Positions 1 through 9,273 of a stretch of 64,000 nucleotides of DNA are shown piece by piece. This DNA is from Symsagittifera roscoffensis (Eukaryota; Xenacoelomorpha; Acoela; Convolutidae), in NCBI RefSeq assembly GCF_963678635.1, contig NC_087065.1:4196020-4260019 (forward strand), read 5' to 3'. The translations under genes and the position numbers were made by a program. Position 1 is the first letter of the stretch. Each line of letters starts with the position of its first letter. Below the pieces are notes generated by a model. That model did no database searches. It had not been told where the DNA came from and saw only the letters and a program-made list of their open reading frames with translations.

Positions 1-14
1 CTAAATATTCACAT

Positions 15-3000
15 ATGGATTACCAAACATACAAACCCATGACAATACCATCAAAAACACGCAAAACATTCACTAGAAACAACTTTGCAGACCATAATTA
101 TAATTATACACATCCATCAAAAACAAATTATAAACCACAAAGAAATTTTAATCAATATACAAAACCTCGAAACTGGGATAACCCAACGGCCCAATATAAT
201 TCCACAAATTTTCAACCAAATCCTCCACAGGATCGCAGTGAAAATTACCCATTTTTTCAACAAAATAAAAATAAAAAACAAACATCTTATCAAATGGATT
301 ATTTATCCTCAGATGAAGATTTCTTACAACCAGATATATTTGCACCAAATACTCAAGAATATCGTAGACAAGGAATACAGAAAACACGTACAAACCATAG
401 AAATTTTTCTCCACAATCAATAGATGCACAATATCAACAACCAATTCAACAACCAAATCCAATTAATATACAATCTTTTCAACCAATTCAACAACAAAAT
501 CCAATGACTACACACTCGTATCAACCATCACAAATGCAAAATGAAATACCACTCCCGTATTATCTTCAACAACATGAAATAACAAGAAACCAACTTTCAA
601 ATTTTTCTCAAATGCCAAATGCAGCTGAATCATTACAAATGACAATGAATCCATACCTTATGGGTGGATCATCAATAACATCAAATAAACCCTTAATGGT
701 TTTCACAGGAACAGACCCTGAATACTCTGTAGAAGATTACTTAAATGCAGTAACAGCAAATTTAATTTTAAATATTGGACCTGAACCAATTAACACGCCA
801 CTACATCAAAACTGGATACATCGACGCACAGCGTTGATACAAACAACCTTAGATGGCGCAGCCCAAAAATGGTTTTCAGTACTACCTCAAGAAATAAAAT
901 CAAACTGGAAAAGATTTACACAAGAATTTTCAAAAATGTTTGACTCCGAAAGAAACAAACAACAACAAAGAGTTTTATGTAATGAAATTCGCAGATTACC
1001 AAACGAAACCATCAAGCAAATAGCAGTAAGAATCGAAACACTAGTTCGAAAAGCATATTCACTAAATACACATGACTATAAAAACACTAAGATGACAGAA
1101 ATCTTAATGATGACCTTAACACCACAATTAAGGAAAATAGCAATAAAAAAGAGAGCATCACATCCTTCTTCAATTCGAGAACCCGATTTAGATTTTAGAA
1201 AACTAGTAGACAAACTAGAACAAGCAGAAATCACAATGAAATTAGAAGAAACGGAAAATCTGAAATTACAATACGTTAACAAAATTGAAACGACTCCCAC
1301 TAATATTAATAATATACAAGAATCAGAAACAGATCTCGTTGAAAAAATCACTGAAATACTCAATATTTATGAAAAGAACCCGAACTTTAAAGGCAAACCA
1401 TCTTTCAAAAAATGGTGTAATTATTGCCGACGATACGGACATAGTATTTCCGAATGTAGACAAAAACAACAAGATAGTCAAAATAAACCTCAAAAATACA
1501 AAGAACCAAATAAATCATTTTATCAATACATGAAAAAAGATCAAAACCTACCAAACAAAAATGTATACAGCAACAACAGTTCAGGAAAACCACTCCCAAA
1601 CAATACAAGCTATACAAGAAATCAATCTCCATATAACTCAAGTTATAGAGGAAGATCACCAGAACGAAGAAACACGTATAATTCATCACAAAATCACTAC
1701 AATAGACCGAATAGTCGAAATAACTACTCCAGATCAAATTCAAATACACAACGATTTGTTTCTAGATCTAATTCTCAATCAAGAAATAACTATTATCCAA
1801 ACAACCAATCACGAAATTCATCATACAATAGGAATAGAAACTACTCCTATAATCGAAACAGAAGTTATTCAAACAACCGAAACCAGAATTACCCGAACAA
1901 CCGATCAAGGAATAACTCATATAATAGATCGAACTATAACAGACCAAACAATAATTACCAAAACAGATCGCGAAATAATTCACAAAACCGACACCCAAGT
2001 TATAATAATCGCTATCGAAATTATTCCCAATCACCACACCGAAATAATAATCACTACAATAACTCTAATAATCGTCACAGAAGCAGTACACCTAAACATC
2101 AAAGACAAATCAATCAAGTACAAGCTAACCCAGAAACAACATCAGACCCTCCAGGTATTGATGACACAGTAACTGATACGTTACAACTCAATCAAATAAA
2201 CTGTACATCATCAGATTCAGAAAGTGATACTGAAAACACTCTTGATATCAATATGATAAAAGTCGAAAATGACTATGAATCTGTCATATATGAACAACCC
2301 TTTCCATCACATATATATGAAAATCAATCACAAATTCTTCAAAATCATTACACTACACCCATAAATTCCACACCAACGACGCAAGAAACAAATGAGATAA
2401 ACACTACAAATCAAACCAATAAAAATACCAAAACAAAATGCTTGAATACAAACCACATTTATCAAAATATACAAAAAGAACAACCCAAAGAAAAAATTTG
2501 GACAATACCATTTCTCTTAGAAAGCCCAAGAAATAAAGAATTTCAACCACCAGACCTTGAAATAGATTTTTTAATTGATTCAGGAGCAGAATCAAACATA
2601 ATAAACATTCCCACATGGAATGAAATAAAAATCTTACACCCAAAGCTAACACCTCTTGAAACCTCCAGCAAACTAGCGACAGCACAAGGATCAACATTGA
2701 TAAACTACGGAAAAATCCAATTATTTCTCCTCCCTACCAGAACAATGGAACAAAGTAAAATTTTAAATAAGCCATTTAAACAAATATTCCATATCACCGA
2801 TATTAAATATAATATCATTGGAATACCATTTATTTCAAAGTATATACCAACAATTAACATACTAAATAGTAAAATATTAATCAAAGATAAATATACAAAA
2901 ACAAAAGAAACATCCTTAACATTTTTTCAAAGATTGAATAAACAACCACCATTCTTTTCAAAATTTTATCCGATATTTAACCAACAAAGAAAACACCTGA

Positions 3001-6000
3001 AACCACTATCAGGAAACATCTATAATTTTTCAATCAAACAAGTTCACCAATATGATAAAGCACAAAACAAACAAAAATTTTATATGTCAGATTTTGAATT
3101 CAAACCGATTCATAAATTTTTCAAAATCACAATCTCTTCAATAAAATATTTGAAAAATTCGAATTCAGATATCATCTCCTTACATGTCTATAACAACACA
3201 CCTTACCAAGTAACATTACCATTAGGACTTTTAGGATATTGTGAAACCAACGCAACAATATCACCAATACACGAAAAAGCCTATCGCGTAAATAATATAC
3301 TCCAATTACTAGATATTTGCCAATCTACAATTCTTAATGAAGAATTATCTATAAATAATATAATAAGTAACGAAAACAGAAATACGGATTATTTCACAAA
3401 AACTCCATATTTCAAACCTACATTCAACATCAGTAACTACACAGAGGACCAACAGAAATTTTTAACAATGTTTAATTTCCAACATTCACAAATAACACAA
3501 GACGAATTTGAAAAGTTAGCCAAACAGCTAATTCAATATTCATCAGTCTATGCAACATCAAAATTCGATGTTGGCAAAATCAGTTCATCACTACATCTCC
3601 CATTAAAACCAGACGCAGTTTTCAAAAAACAAAGAGCAAGTAAAGTACCAATTCACTTACATGATAAAGTAAACAGATTACTCGATATTTTAGAGCAATA
3701 CAACATTATATCACCGGTTAATAAAGAAGAACAACCAAAAGGCAACACATTCATCAACCCCGTTATCATTCTAGCTAAAGGAGAATCGTTAAAAATCGTT
3801 CTCGATGCTAGATACCTCAATTCACTCATAGATGAATCAAAATGTAATTGGCCCATTGAACCAATACAAGTTATTTTAACAAAAATAAACGGCAAATACT
3901 TCACAACCGCCGACATGAATAGTGCATACAATCAAATGCCACTAGATGAACAATCACGACGTTTAACACAATTTGTTATCGGAAACCAACAATATGAATT
4001 CAACCGCTTATTCTATGGAATATCCATAGGACCAGCAGCATTTTCAGCCTTTATGAGCAAAATTTTTAGACCACTAATACTCAAGAAAAACGCAATCACC
4101 TATTTAGACGATGTTTTTATGCAATCACAAACAAAAGACGAAATGTTCAAAGTTTTAGAAACATATCACCAAATACTTCAGAACGAAAATCTGAAGGCCG
4201 CCCCCGATAAATCACACTTCTTTTTGACTAGAGTTAAATTCTTAGGACATAATATAGAAAGAAAAACAATCACTCCACTGAAATCACGCATTGACGCTAT
4301 TCAAAAACTTCAACCACCAACAAATAAAAAGAAAATCCAAGAGTTCCTTGGAATGTTAAACTTTTTAAGTAAATATGTTTATAAAATGCAATTATACCTA
4401 CGACCATTTTATAACATCCTTAGACAACAAAACAACTTTGAATGGAATACAGAACATCAAACACGATTCGAAGAAATAAAGAAACTTTTAACTGAACAAA
4501 TTTCAAACACAATTCCAGACCCTGATCAACCATTTTATGCAATGTGCGATGCTTCGAACTTTGGCATCGGCGCAGCATTATTACAATCACATAATGGTAC
4601 AAATAAAATGAACCTCATATCAGCAAATTCTCGATTATTCACTCAAGCAGAGCTACGACTCTCAACTCTAATGAGAGAATGTACAGCCATAATATATACA
4701 CTTACAGAATATGAATTTCTGATACTTGGATCAAAACATCCCACAGTTTTGTTCACAGACCACAAACCAATCATCTTTCTTTTTACACAGAAATCTAACC
4801 CAAACCACCGAGTTTACAGATTTCAACTAATTCTAATGAAATTTCCAAACTTACATATAGTTTGGACTGCAGGAAAAAATCTTGCATTACCAGACACCTT
4901 AAGTCGAAATACACCACCTGAATTACTTACACGAAAAACAACAGTTGAAATACCCAAAAATATAAAATTCTACCTTGCAGAAAACGAAACATCACCTCGA
5001 TTAGAATGCAAATATGCAGTAAAAACTGATATTGAACAATCACAAATAAATAATTTACAACATTTCCCACTTTATTTAGATTGTCAAAATAATCATTATG
5101 AAGTTGACCTACTTGGAACATCAACTTTTAAACCAATTCCATATTCTCAATGGATAAAAAATAACACCCAACAAAAACGAACAAAACAACACCTACCTAA
5201 AAAAGACCATTTTCCACTAATTGAAAAAGAAGATTTAACTGATAAAATAAATTTATCAGGACCACAAACAAATGATTCAAAATACACAATAAATCAAGTT
5301 TTTGACCTTCACGACCCACTTGATACAATACCATTATCTAAATTAGAAATCGAAAACATTTTTCTCCCCCCAACAGAAACAATTACAATTTCAACACTGA
5401 AACAATATCAAAACCTTGACCCAGTAATTCGACAACTAAAATCATGGCACAAATATAAAACTAAACCTATCAAAGCAGATTCAACCATTCTAGGAAACAA
5501 AACACTCCTCCGATACTTTCGCAAGTTTAACAATACAACAATTAACGAAAATACAGACCTTTTAGAGTACAACCTTAATGAATCTACAGTTCCCTGTCTC
5601 CCTATAAGTATGATTCTTATAGCTTTTAATATTTCACATACACAAAACATTAAAGGACACTCTGGATCAGAGAAAACATATTCAAATTTTATACAAAATT
5701 TTTACTTCCCAAATGCACCAATTTGGATAAAAGTACTATGCAACGATTGTATAGTATGTCAATTAAATAAACCTTACCCAAATCAAAAACAAATAGCACA
5801 AAAACAAGATTTTAAAGGACAAAGTTTATACTTTAATCATCGTATCTCATTTGATACTAAAGGACCAATTTCACCCTCATCAGAAGGAAACTCCTACATT
5901 ATGGTAATTGTTGACGCATTTACACATTATGTAGCACTTAACCCAGTACCACATTGTAACGCTTATTACGCATACACAACACTTTATGAACACTGGATAG

Positions 6001-7115
6001 CAAAATTTGGACTACCAGAAATTTTAGTCACAGACAATGGTACAGAATTCATAAATAATGAAATAATAACACTATGTCATTTATACAACATTAAACACAA
6101 ACCACGTACATCTCATGCACCTTGGACAAACGGCTTAGTCGAAGGTATGAACCGTTCACTACAAGAATATCTTAGATGTATCATCAACGGAAATGATACC
6201 AAATATACCGAATGGTCAGCAGATGTAAAATTATTTCCATTAGCATATAATTCACAAATCACGACAACTTTAGGAATGTCACCATACGAAATGGTTTTCA
6301 ACCAAAAGCCACGCAAACCAATAATGTTTACAGCAAATTCCCATAAAAACGCACAAGGTTATTGTCAACCAAATAAAGACTCAATTTGTTATAACCTACC
6401 ATTACATACGCACGATGAAGATCATTTTCATCACCCACAAATCCTTAAATTAGCCTCCGGTACACACACCGAATGGATTTTAAATAGAGATAAGAAACAC
6501 AATGAAATTTACCAAAAAATAACGAAAAAGTTATTACAAAGACAAAACATAAATGAACAAATCAATTCACGTTTTACACCAGCTTCCGATTTAAAAATTG
6601 GAACATTTGTTTTAATACCTAATTTTAATACTCAAAAAGGAATTTCTAAAAAATTACAACCCCTCCGAAAAGGACCCTATCAAATAATTGCAAAACCCAC
6701 AGATGTCACATATAAAATTATCGACTCAAACAAAAAAGAAATCGTTCAGCATCGAAACAACCTATTACCTTATTACCCAAAAGAATACGCACTCCGCGAA
6801 TTAACCCAATTATATTCTTTCACAGGATTAAAAATTATTCAAAACGAACCACATCTGAAAAACACAGAACAAAATGATAACCCCACCGAAAATCAAAACA
6901 CAAAACCAATCGCTACCAAAAACAATACACAAAACCATAAAGAATCTCCAAAACAAAGAAAAAATAGAAAAATGACAGAACAAATAATACCCCAAGAAGA
7001 AATAGACAAATCAGAACATAGAAAGACAACAAGACTCCGAAATCAACCACGTAAAAACTACAAAATGTTCATCCCCCAATCTAAAATATTAAAGAAAGTA
7101 GAATTTAAAAAGTAA
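15..7115 (+). CDS. Gag-Pol polyprotein (gag, NC zinc knuckle, protease, RT, RNase H, integrase)
   Basis: A 2,366-residue intact frame encodes structural and replication proteins of the element. Gag occupies about residues 1-830: a Q/N-rich start, a capsid-like segment near 230-400, one CCHC knuckle (C-x2-C-x4-H-x4-C, about 467-480), then a long basic N/S/R/Y-rich low-complexity tract (about 520-710) likely binding RNA. The aspartic protease motif is D-S-G near 851. Reverse transcriptase runs about 1,190-1,430 with YLDD near 1,361. RNase H follows (CDAS near 1,509, with later E and D residues). Integrase shows D (about 1,944), D (about 2,005) and E (about 2,041), so the DDE set is intact. Gag and Pol share one frame, with no frameshift site needed, unlike most retroviruses. 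The ATG at 15 is the first in frame and opens a Gag-like sequence. Identification as Ty3/gypsy Pol is secure; the clade is not. Confidence 0.95.
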   Translation: MDYQTYKPMTIPSKTRKTFTRNNFADHNYNYTHPSKTNYKPQRNFNQYTKPRNWDNPTAQYNSTNFQPNPPQDRSENYPFFQQNKNKKQTSYQMDYLSSDEDFLQPDIFAPNTQEYRRQGIQKTRTNHRNFSPQSIDAQYQQPIQQPNPINIQSFQPIQQQNPMTTHSYQPSQMQNEIPLPYYLQQHEITRNQLSNFSQMPNAAESLQMTMNPYLMGGSSITSNKPLMVFTGTDPEYSVEDYLNAVTANLILNIGPEPINTPLHQNWIHRRTALIQTTLDGAAQKWFSVLPQEIKSNWKRFTQEFSKMFDSERNKQQQRVLCNEIRRLPNETIKQIAVRIETLVRKAYSLNTHDYKNTKMTEILMMTLTPQLRKIAIKKRASHPSSIREPDLDFRKLVDKLEQAEITMKLEETENLKLQYVNKIETTPTNINNIQESETDLVEKITEILNIYEKNPNFKGKPSFKKWCNYCRRYGHSISECRQKQQDSQNKPQKYKEPNKSFYQYMKKDQNLPNKNVYSNNSSGKPLPNNTSYTRNQSPYNSSYRGRSPERRNTYNSSQNHYNRPNSRNNYSRSNSNTQRFVSRSNSQSRNNYYPNNQSRNSSYNRNRNYSYNRNRSYSNNRNQNYPNNRSRNNSYNRSNYNRPNNNYQNRSRNNSQNRHPSYNNRYRNYSQSPHRNNNHYNNSNNRHRSSTPKHQRQINQVQANPETTSDPPGIDDTVTDTLQLNQINCTSSDSESDTENTLDINMIKVENDYESVIYEQPFPSHIYENQSQILQNHYTTPINSTPTTQETNEINTTNQTNKNTKTKCLNTNHIYQNIQKEQPKEKIWTIPFLLESPRNKEFQPPDLEIDFLIDSGAESNIINIPTWNEIKILHPKLTPLETSSKLATAQGSTLINYGKIQLFLLPTRTMEQSKILNKPFKQIFHITDIKYNIIGIPFISKYIPTINILNSKILIKDKYTKTKETSLTFFQRLNKQPPFFSKFYPIFNQQRKHLKPLSGNIYNFSIKQVHQYDKAQNKQKFYMSDFEFKPIHKFFKITISSIKYLKNSNSDIISLHVYNNTPYQVTLPLGLLGYCETNATISPIHEKAYRVNNILQLLDICQSTILNEELSINNIISNENRNTDYFTKTPYFKPTFNISNYTEDQQKFLTMFNFQHSQITQDEFEKLAKQLIQYSSVYATSKFDVGKISSSLHLPLKPDAVFKKQRASKVPIHLHDKVNRLLDILEQYNIISPVNKEEQPKGNTFINPVIILAKGESLKIVLDARYLNSLIDESKCNWPIEPIQVILTKINGKYFTTADMNSAYNQMPLDEQSRRLTQFVIGNQQYEFNRLFYGISIGPAAFSAFMSKIFRPLILKKNAITYLDDVFMQSQTKDEMFKVLETYHQILQNENLKAAPDKSHFFLTRVKFLGHNIERKTITPLKSRIDAIQKLQPPTNKKKIQEFLGMLNFLSKYVYKMQLYLRPFYNILRQQNNFEWNTEHQTRFEEIKKLLTEQISNTIPDPDQPFYAMCDASNFGIGAALLQSHNGTNKMNLISANSRLFTQAELRLSTLMRECTAIIYTLTEYEFLILGSKHPTVLFTDHKPIIFLFTQKSNPNHRVYRFQLILMKFPNLHIVWTAGKNLALPDTLSRNTPPELLTRKTTVEIPKNIKFYLAENETSPRLECKYAVKTDIEQSQINNLQHFPLYLDCQNNHYEVDLLGTSTFKPIPYSQWIKNNTQQKRTKQHLPKKDHFPLIEKEDLTDKINLSGPQTNDSKYTINQVFDLHDPLDTIPLSKLEIENIFLPPTETITISTLKQYQNLDPVIRQLKSWHKYKTKPIKADSTILGNKTLLRYFRKFNNTTINENTDLLEYNLNESTVPCLPISMILIAFNISHTQNIKGHSGSEKTYSNFIQNFYFPNAPIWIKVLCNDCIVCQLNKPYPNQKQIAQKQDFKGQSLYFNHRISFDTKGPISPSSEGNSYIMVIVDAFTHYVALNPVPHCNAYYAYTTLYEHWIAKFGLPEILVTDNGTEFINNEIITLCHLYNIKHKPRTSHAPWTNGLVEGMNRSLQEYLRCIINGNDTKYTEWSADVKLFPLAYNSQITTTLGMSPYEMVFNQKPRKPIMFTANSHKNAQGYCQPNKDSICYNLPLHTHDEDHFHHPQILKLASGTHTEWILNRDKKHNEIYQKITKKLLQRQNINEQINSRFTPASDLKIGTFVLIPNFNTQKGISKKLQPLRKGPYQIIAKPTDVTYKIIDSNKKEIVQHRNNLLPYYPKEYALRELTQLYSFTGLKIIQNEPHLKNTEQNDNPTENQNTKPIATKNNTQNHKESPKQRKNRKMTEQIIPQEEIDKSEHRKTTRLRNQPRKNYKMFIPQSKILKKVEFKK

Positions 7116-7715
7116 TTTTAAAATTTTATACTTCACAATCTTGAAACCTCCGTAACATTTTTCATTTCCATTTTTCAAAATAACATGCTCACAAGTACGC
7201 AATAATTCTAGTTCAAAATAGACCAATAGGATTCATCCAATCCGCCACTTTCTCTAACTCAAACTAAGATCAATTAGACGAATAATCTAGAACTCCAGGC
7301 ACATCTCTAACTATAACTTTACAACCTCCAGGTCAAAAATAAGCAAACCACTCCAACTTGACAGCTAAAATAAATATCACCATAATACCGTACCCCTCCC
7401 TTATCTAATAACCCAAAGATCAACAATATTTCCCCAACTCAGACCACGAATACCCCCAAAACAAATTTGATAACTTAGCCTAAAGTCACAAAATGAAGAT
7501 TTTAATTAGCCTAAAGTATAAAAATCTCACCATACCCCGGATCATTTGACAAACAAAAATAAAGAAAAAGACGACCTCCCAGTCACCATGAAAATTGCCC
7601 CCAACAATTTTTTACGAAACTCAACCCACTTGTCAAAAAACTAATAAATAATTCGACCACACTAGAAAATCGCCTCAAACAGCAAAAAATATTCGACAAA
7701 GAGATCATTTCTTAA
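7116..7715 (+). other. Non-coding spacer between pol and downstream frames
   Basis: About 600 bases of AT-rich sequence with no long open frame. It contains a few short ATG-initiated frames, the longest an 18-codon one starting at about 7,587. Many stops in all frames contrast with the open coding sequence on either side. It may hold RNA signals (export, splicing), but no recognised motif is visible. Confidence 0.5.
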
Positions 7716-7946
7716 ATGCTTTTCTCTCAAACAGTCGCTCAAATATTTATCAATTTTAAACATTTTTTTTCAATACTTCAAGTCTTTATAATCTTTCTTT
7801 TTGATATCATCGAATCTTTTCTAATAATCATAATAATTTTTTGTAACATTTTTTTAATTTTCTACACAATAATTGAACTATTCCTCCAACTTTCCAAAAC
7901 CCTTGAATATATCCACAGGTACGATTTTAACAACTTGTCTAAATGA
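7716..7946 (+). CDS. Small hydrophobic membrane protein of element (first of a coupled pair)
   Basis: A 76-residue frame made largely of I, F and L, with a hydrophobic stretch of about 45 residues (roughly 18-62) that could form one or two membrane helices and a short polar C-terminus. I recognise no family. Its stop overlaps the start of the next frame as ATGA (7,943-7,946), which suggests termination-reinitiation or coordinated expression. Position between pol and env is where retroviruses place accessory genes. AT-rich sequence can yield hydrophobic frames by chance, so the reality of this gene rests mainly on the overlap and on its position. Confidence 0.45.
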   Translation: MLFSQTVAQIFINFKHFFSILQVFIIFLFDIIESFLIIIIIFCNIFLIFYTIIELFLQLSKTLEYIHRYDFNNLSK

Positions 7947-8131
7947 TACGAACAATTTTCAGTAGAACTGATATTTTTTTATTGTTTGTAATTTTCATAA
8001 CATTTCTATCATCCCTCATTTTGACAATATGTAAATGTATAAAGAAAGCAATCATTACATTTGCCCTAGCAACAATTTTTCTAATTCTTTTTTTAGAAGA
8101 ATATTATAATAAACATAAACCCTCTCACTAA
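7943..8131 (+). CDS. Small two-helix membrane protein of element (second of a coupled pair)
   Basis: A 62-residue frame with two predicted membrane segments (about residues 10-28 and 34-51) separated by a short C/K-containing loop, ending in a charged E/K/H-rich tail. The size and layout resemble viroporin-like accessory proteins, but there is no sequence match I can name. The start codon overlaps the stop of the preceding frame by ATGA. A strong 3' splice-site candidate (pyrimidine tract ending TTTTAG, AG at 8,095-8,096) lies inside the last codons, so a spliced env-type RNA would exclude this frame. Function unknown. Confidence 0.45.
   Translation: MIRTIFSRTDIFLLFVIFITFLSSLILTICKCIKKAIITFALATIFLILFLEEYYNKHKPSH
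8081..8096 (+). promoter_or_regulatory. Candidate 3' splice site for an env-type subgenomic RNA
   Basis: CTAATTCTTTTTTTAG is a good animal acceptor with an overlapping branch-like CTAAT, sitting 1.16 kb before the envelope ATG. Retroviral and errantiviral env is normally made from a spliced RNA. The donor would lie near or before gag, at or outside the left edge. Downstream of this AG the only ATG before that of env is at 8,729. Inference from sequence only. Confidence 0.4.
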
Positions 8132-8136
8132 AGTAA

Positions 8137-9273
8137 CAATTTAAAAATCCATCAAAAATTGCTACCCAACAGTCACAGAATCAGTCTTCACCGACATCAT
8201 CCCAAGATAATCCAACACCACCTTCAACTACTCAAAACCCTCAAACATCTACACGAATTTCTTTTCAAGACAATCCATACACCTTTGAAGAAAGGCACGC
8301 TCGTTTATCTGAACCACTAGAACCAGTTCAACGACAAGCATCCCTAAGTGAACCAACATATAATCTTTACCCAACACTACCACAAGAACTAAGTAGAATA
8401 CGAAACCTTAGTCAAAACCAAAACACAGCAGAAATAAATAGACAAATTATACATCCTCGACGAAATAGAAATTTTCAAACTCCCCGAGTTCATTTTGATA
8501 TACCTCAATCCCCAACACAAACCACTCCAGAAAACACCACTGGTATCACACCAGAAACTCCTACACTTTTTTCACAACGAAGCACTTCAAGTCTACCTTC
8601 AGACTACTTAGGTTCAACACCAACATCTGAACAGATACGTGAAAATCCCTTTAACCCCCCAAACCTAACATCACGACTGCCATATTGGACTACAAATTCA
8701 TTCACACAAGGTGAACCAAATTTAGTCAATGACCCCATAGATATTTCTACGGATACAACAACATCCTCATCACTACCAGAAACATTATCACTACCATCAA
8801 CACCATCAATAAGTCAATTTTCACCACTACCCTTTAACTTAAATTTTCCAAATAATCTCGACGCCAGATATCGAGAACAATCATCAATAAATATTCCTTT
8901 AAGATTAGATTGGAATACATTCACAGCACCTCCACCACTATTTGGACAACATCAAGAAAGTAACCGCCTTCATAACTGGGCACTTAATAGATTACAATAT
9001 CGCCAAGATATTCACAACGATATCCGTGATCACAATATTCAAATACTCCAACAAAACAGTTTACAATTAAAATTTGAAATCACAGTTAAGTTAAATAATA
9101 TTACCCAACATCCCTACCCATTAAATCCACCTAACATAACAGCTCAATCACTACCACCACCGTTTATAACTACTGAAGTAATATACAAATACGACAGATA
9201 CACTAAAAACACAATTGGTTACATTACATTTTATAATCCATACTCAGGATTATCATACACATGTATATTCTAA
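8137..9273 (+). CDS. Long open frame without any ATG (accessory protein, non-AUG or spliced start)
   Basis: The frame is open for 378 codons from just after a TAA at 8,134-8,136 to the TAA at 9,271-9,273, and has no in-frame ATG. Its codon choice and base composition match the neighbouring genes, and such length without a stop is unlikely by chance in AT-rich DNA. The first two thirds are P/S/T/Q-rich and probably disordered; the last third (from about codon 215) looks folded, with aromatic and hydrophobic residues. It overlaps the env start by 13 nt. Translation must use a near-cognate start, or an upstream exon joined at an AG such as the CAG ending near 8,171. The start coordinate is the limit of the open frame, not a proven start. 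No family recognised. Confidence 0.6.
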   Translation, partial: QFKNPSKIATQQSQNQSSPTSSQDNPTPPSTTQNPQTSTRISFQDNPYTFEERHARLSEPLEPVQRQASLSEPTYNLYPTLPQELSRIRNLSQNQNTAEINRQIIHPRRNRNFQTPRVHFDIPQSPTQTTPENTTGITPETPTLFSQRSTSSLPSDYLGSTPTSEQIRENPFNPPNLTSRLPYWTTNSFTQGEPNLVNDPIDISTDTTTSSSLPETLSLPSTPSISQFSPLPFNLNFPNNLDARYREQSSINIPLRLDWNTFTAPPPLFGQHQESNRLHNWALNRLQYRQDIHNDIRDHNIQILQQNSLQLKFEITVKLNNITQHPYPLNPPNITAQSLPPPFITTEVIYKYDRYTKNTIGYITFYNPYSGLSYTCIF

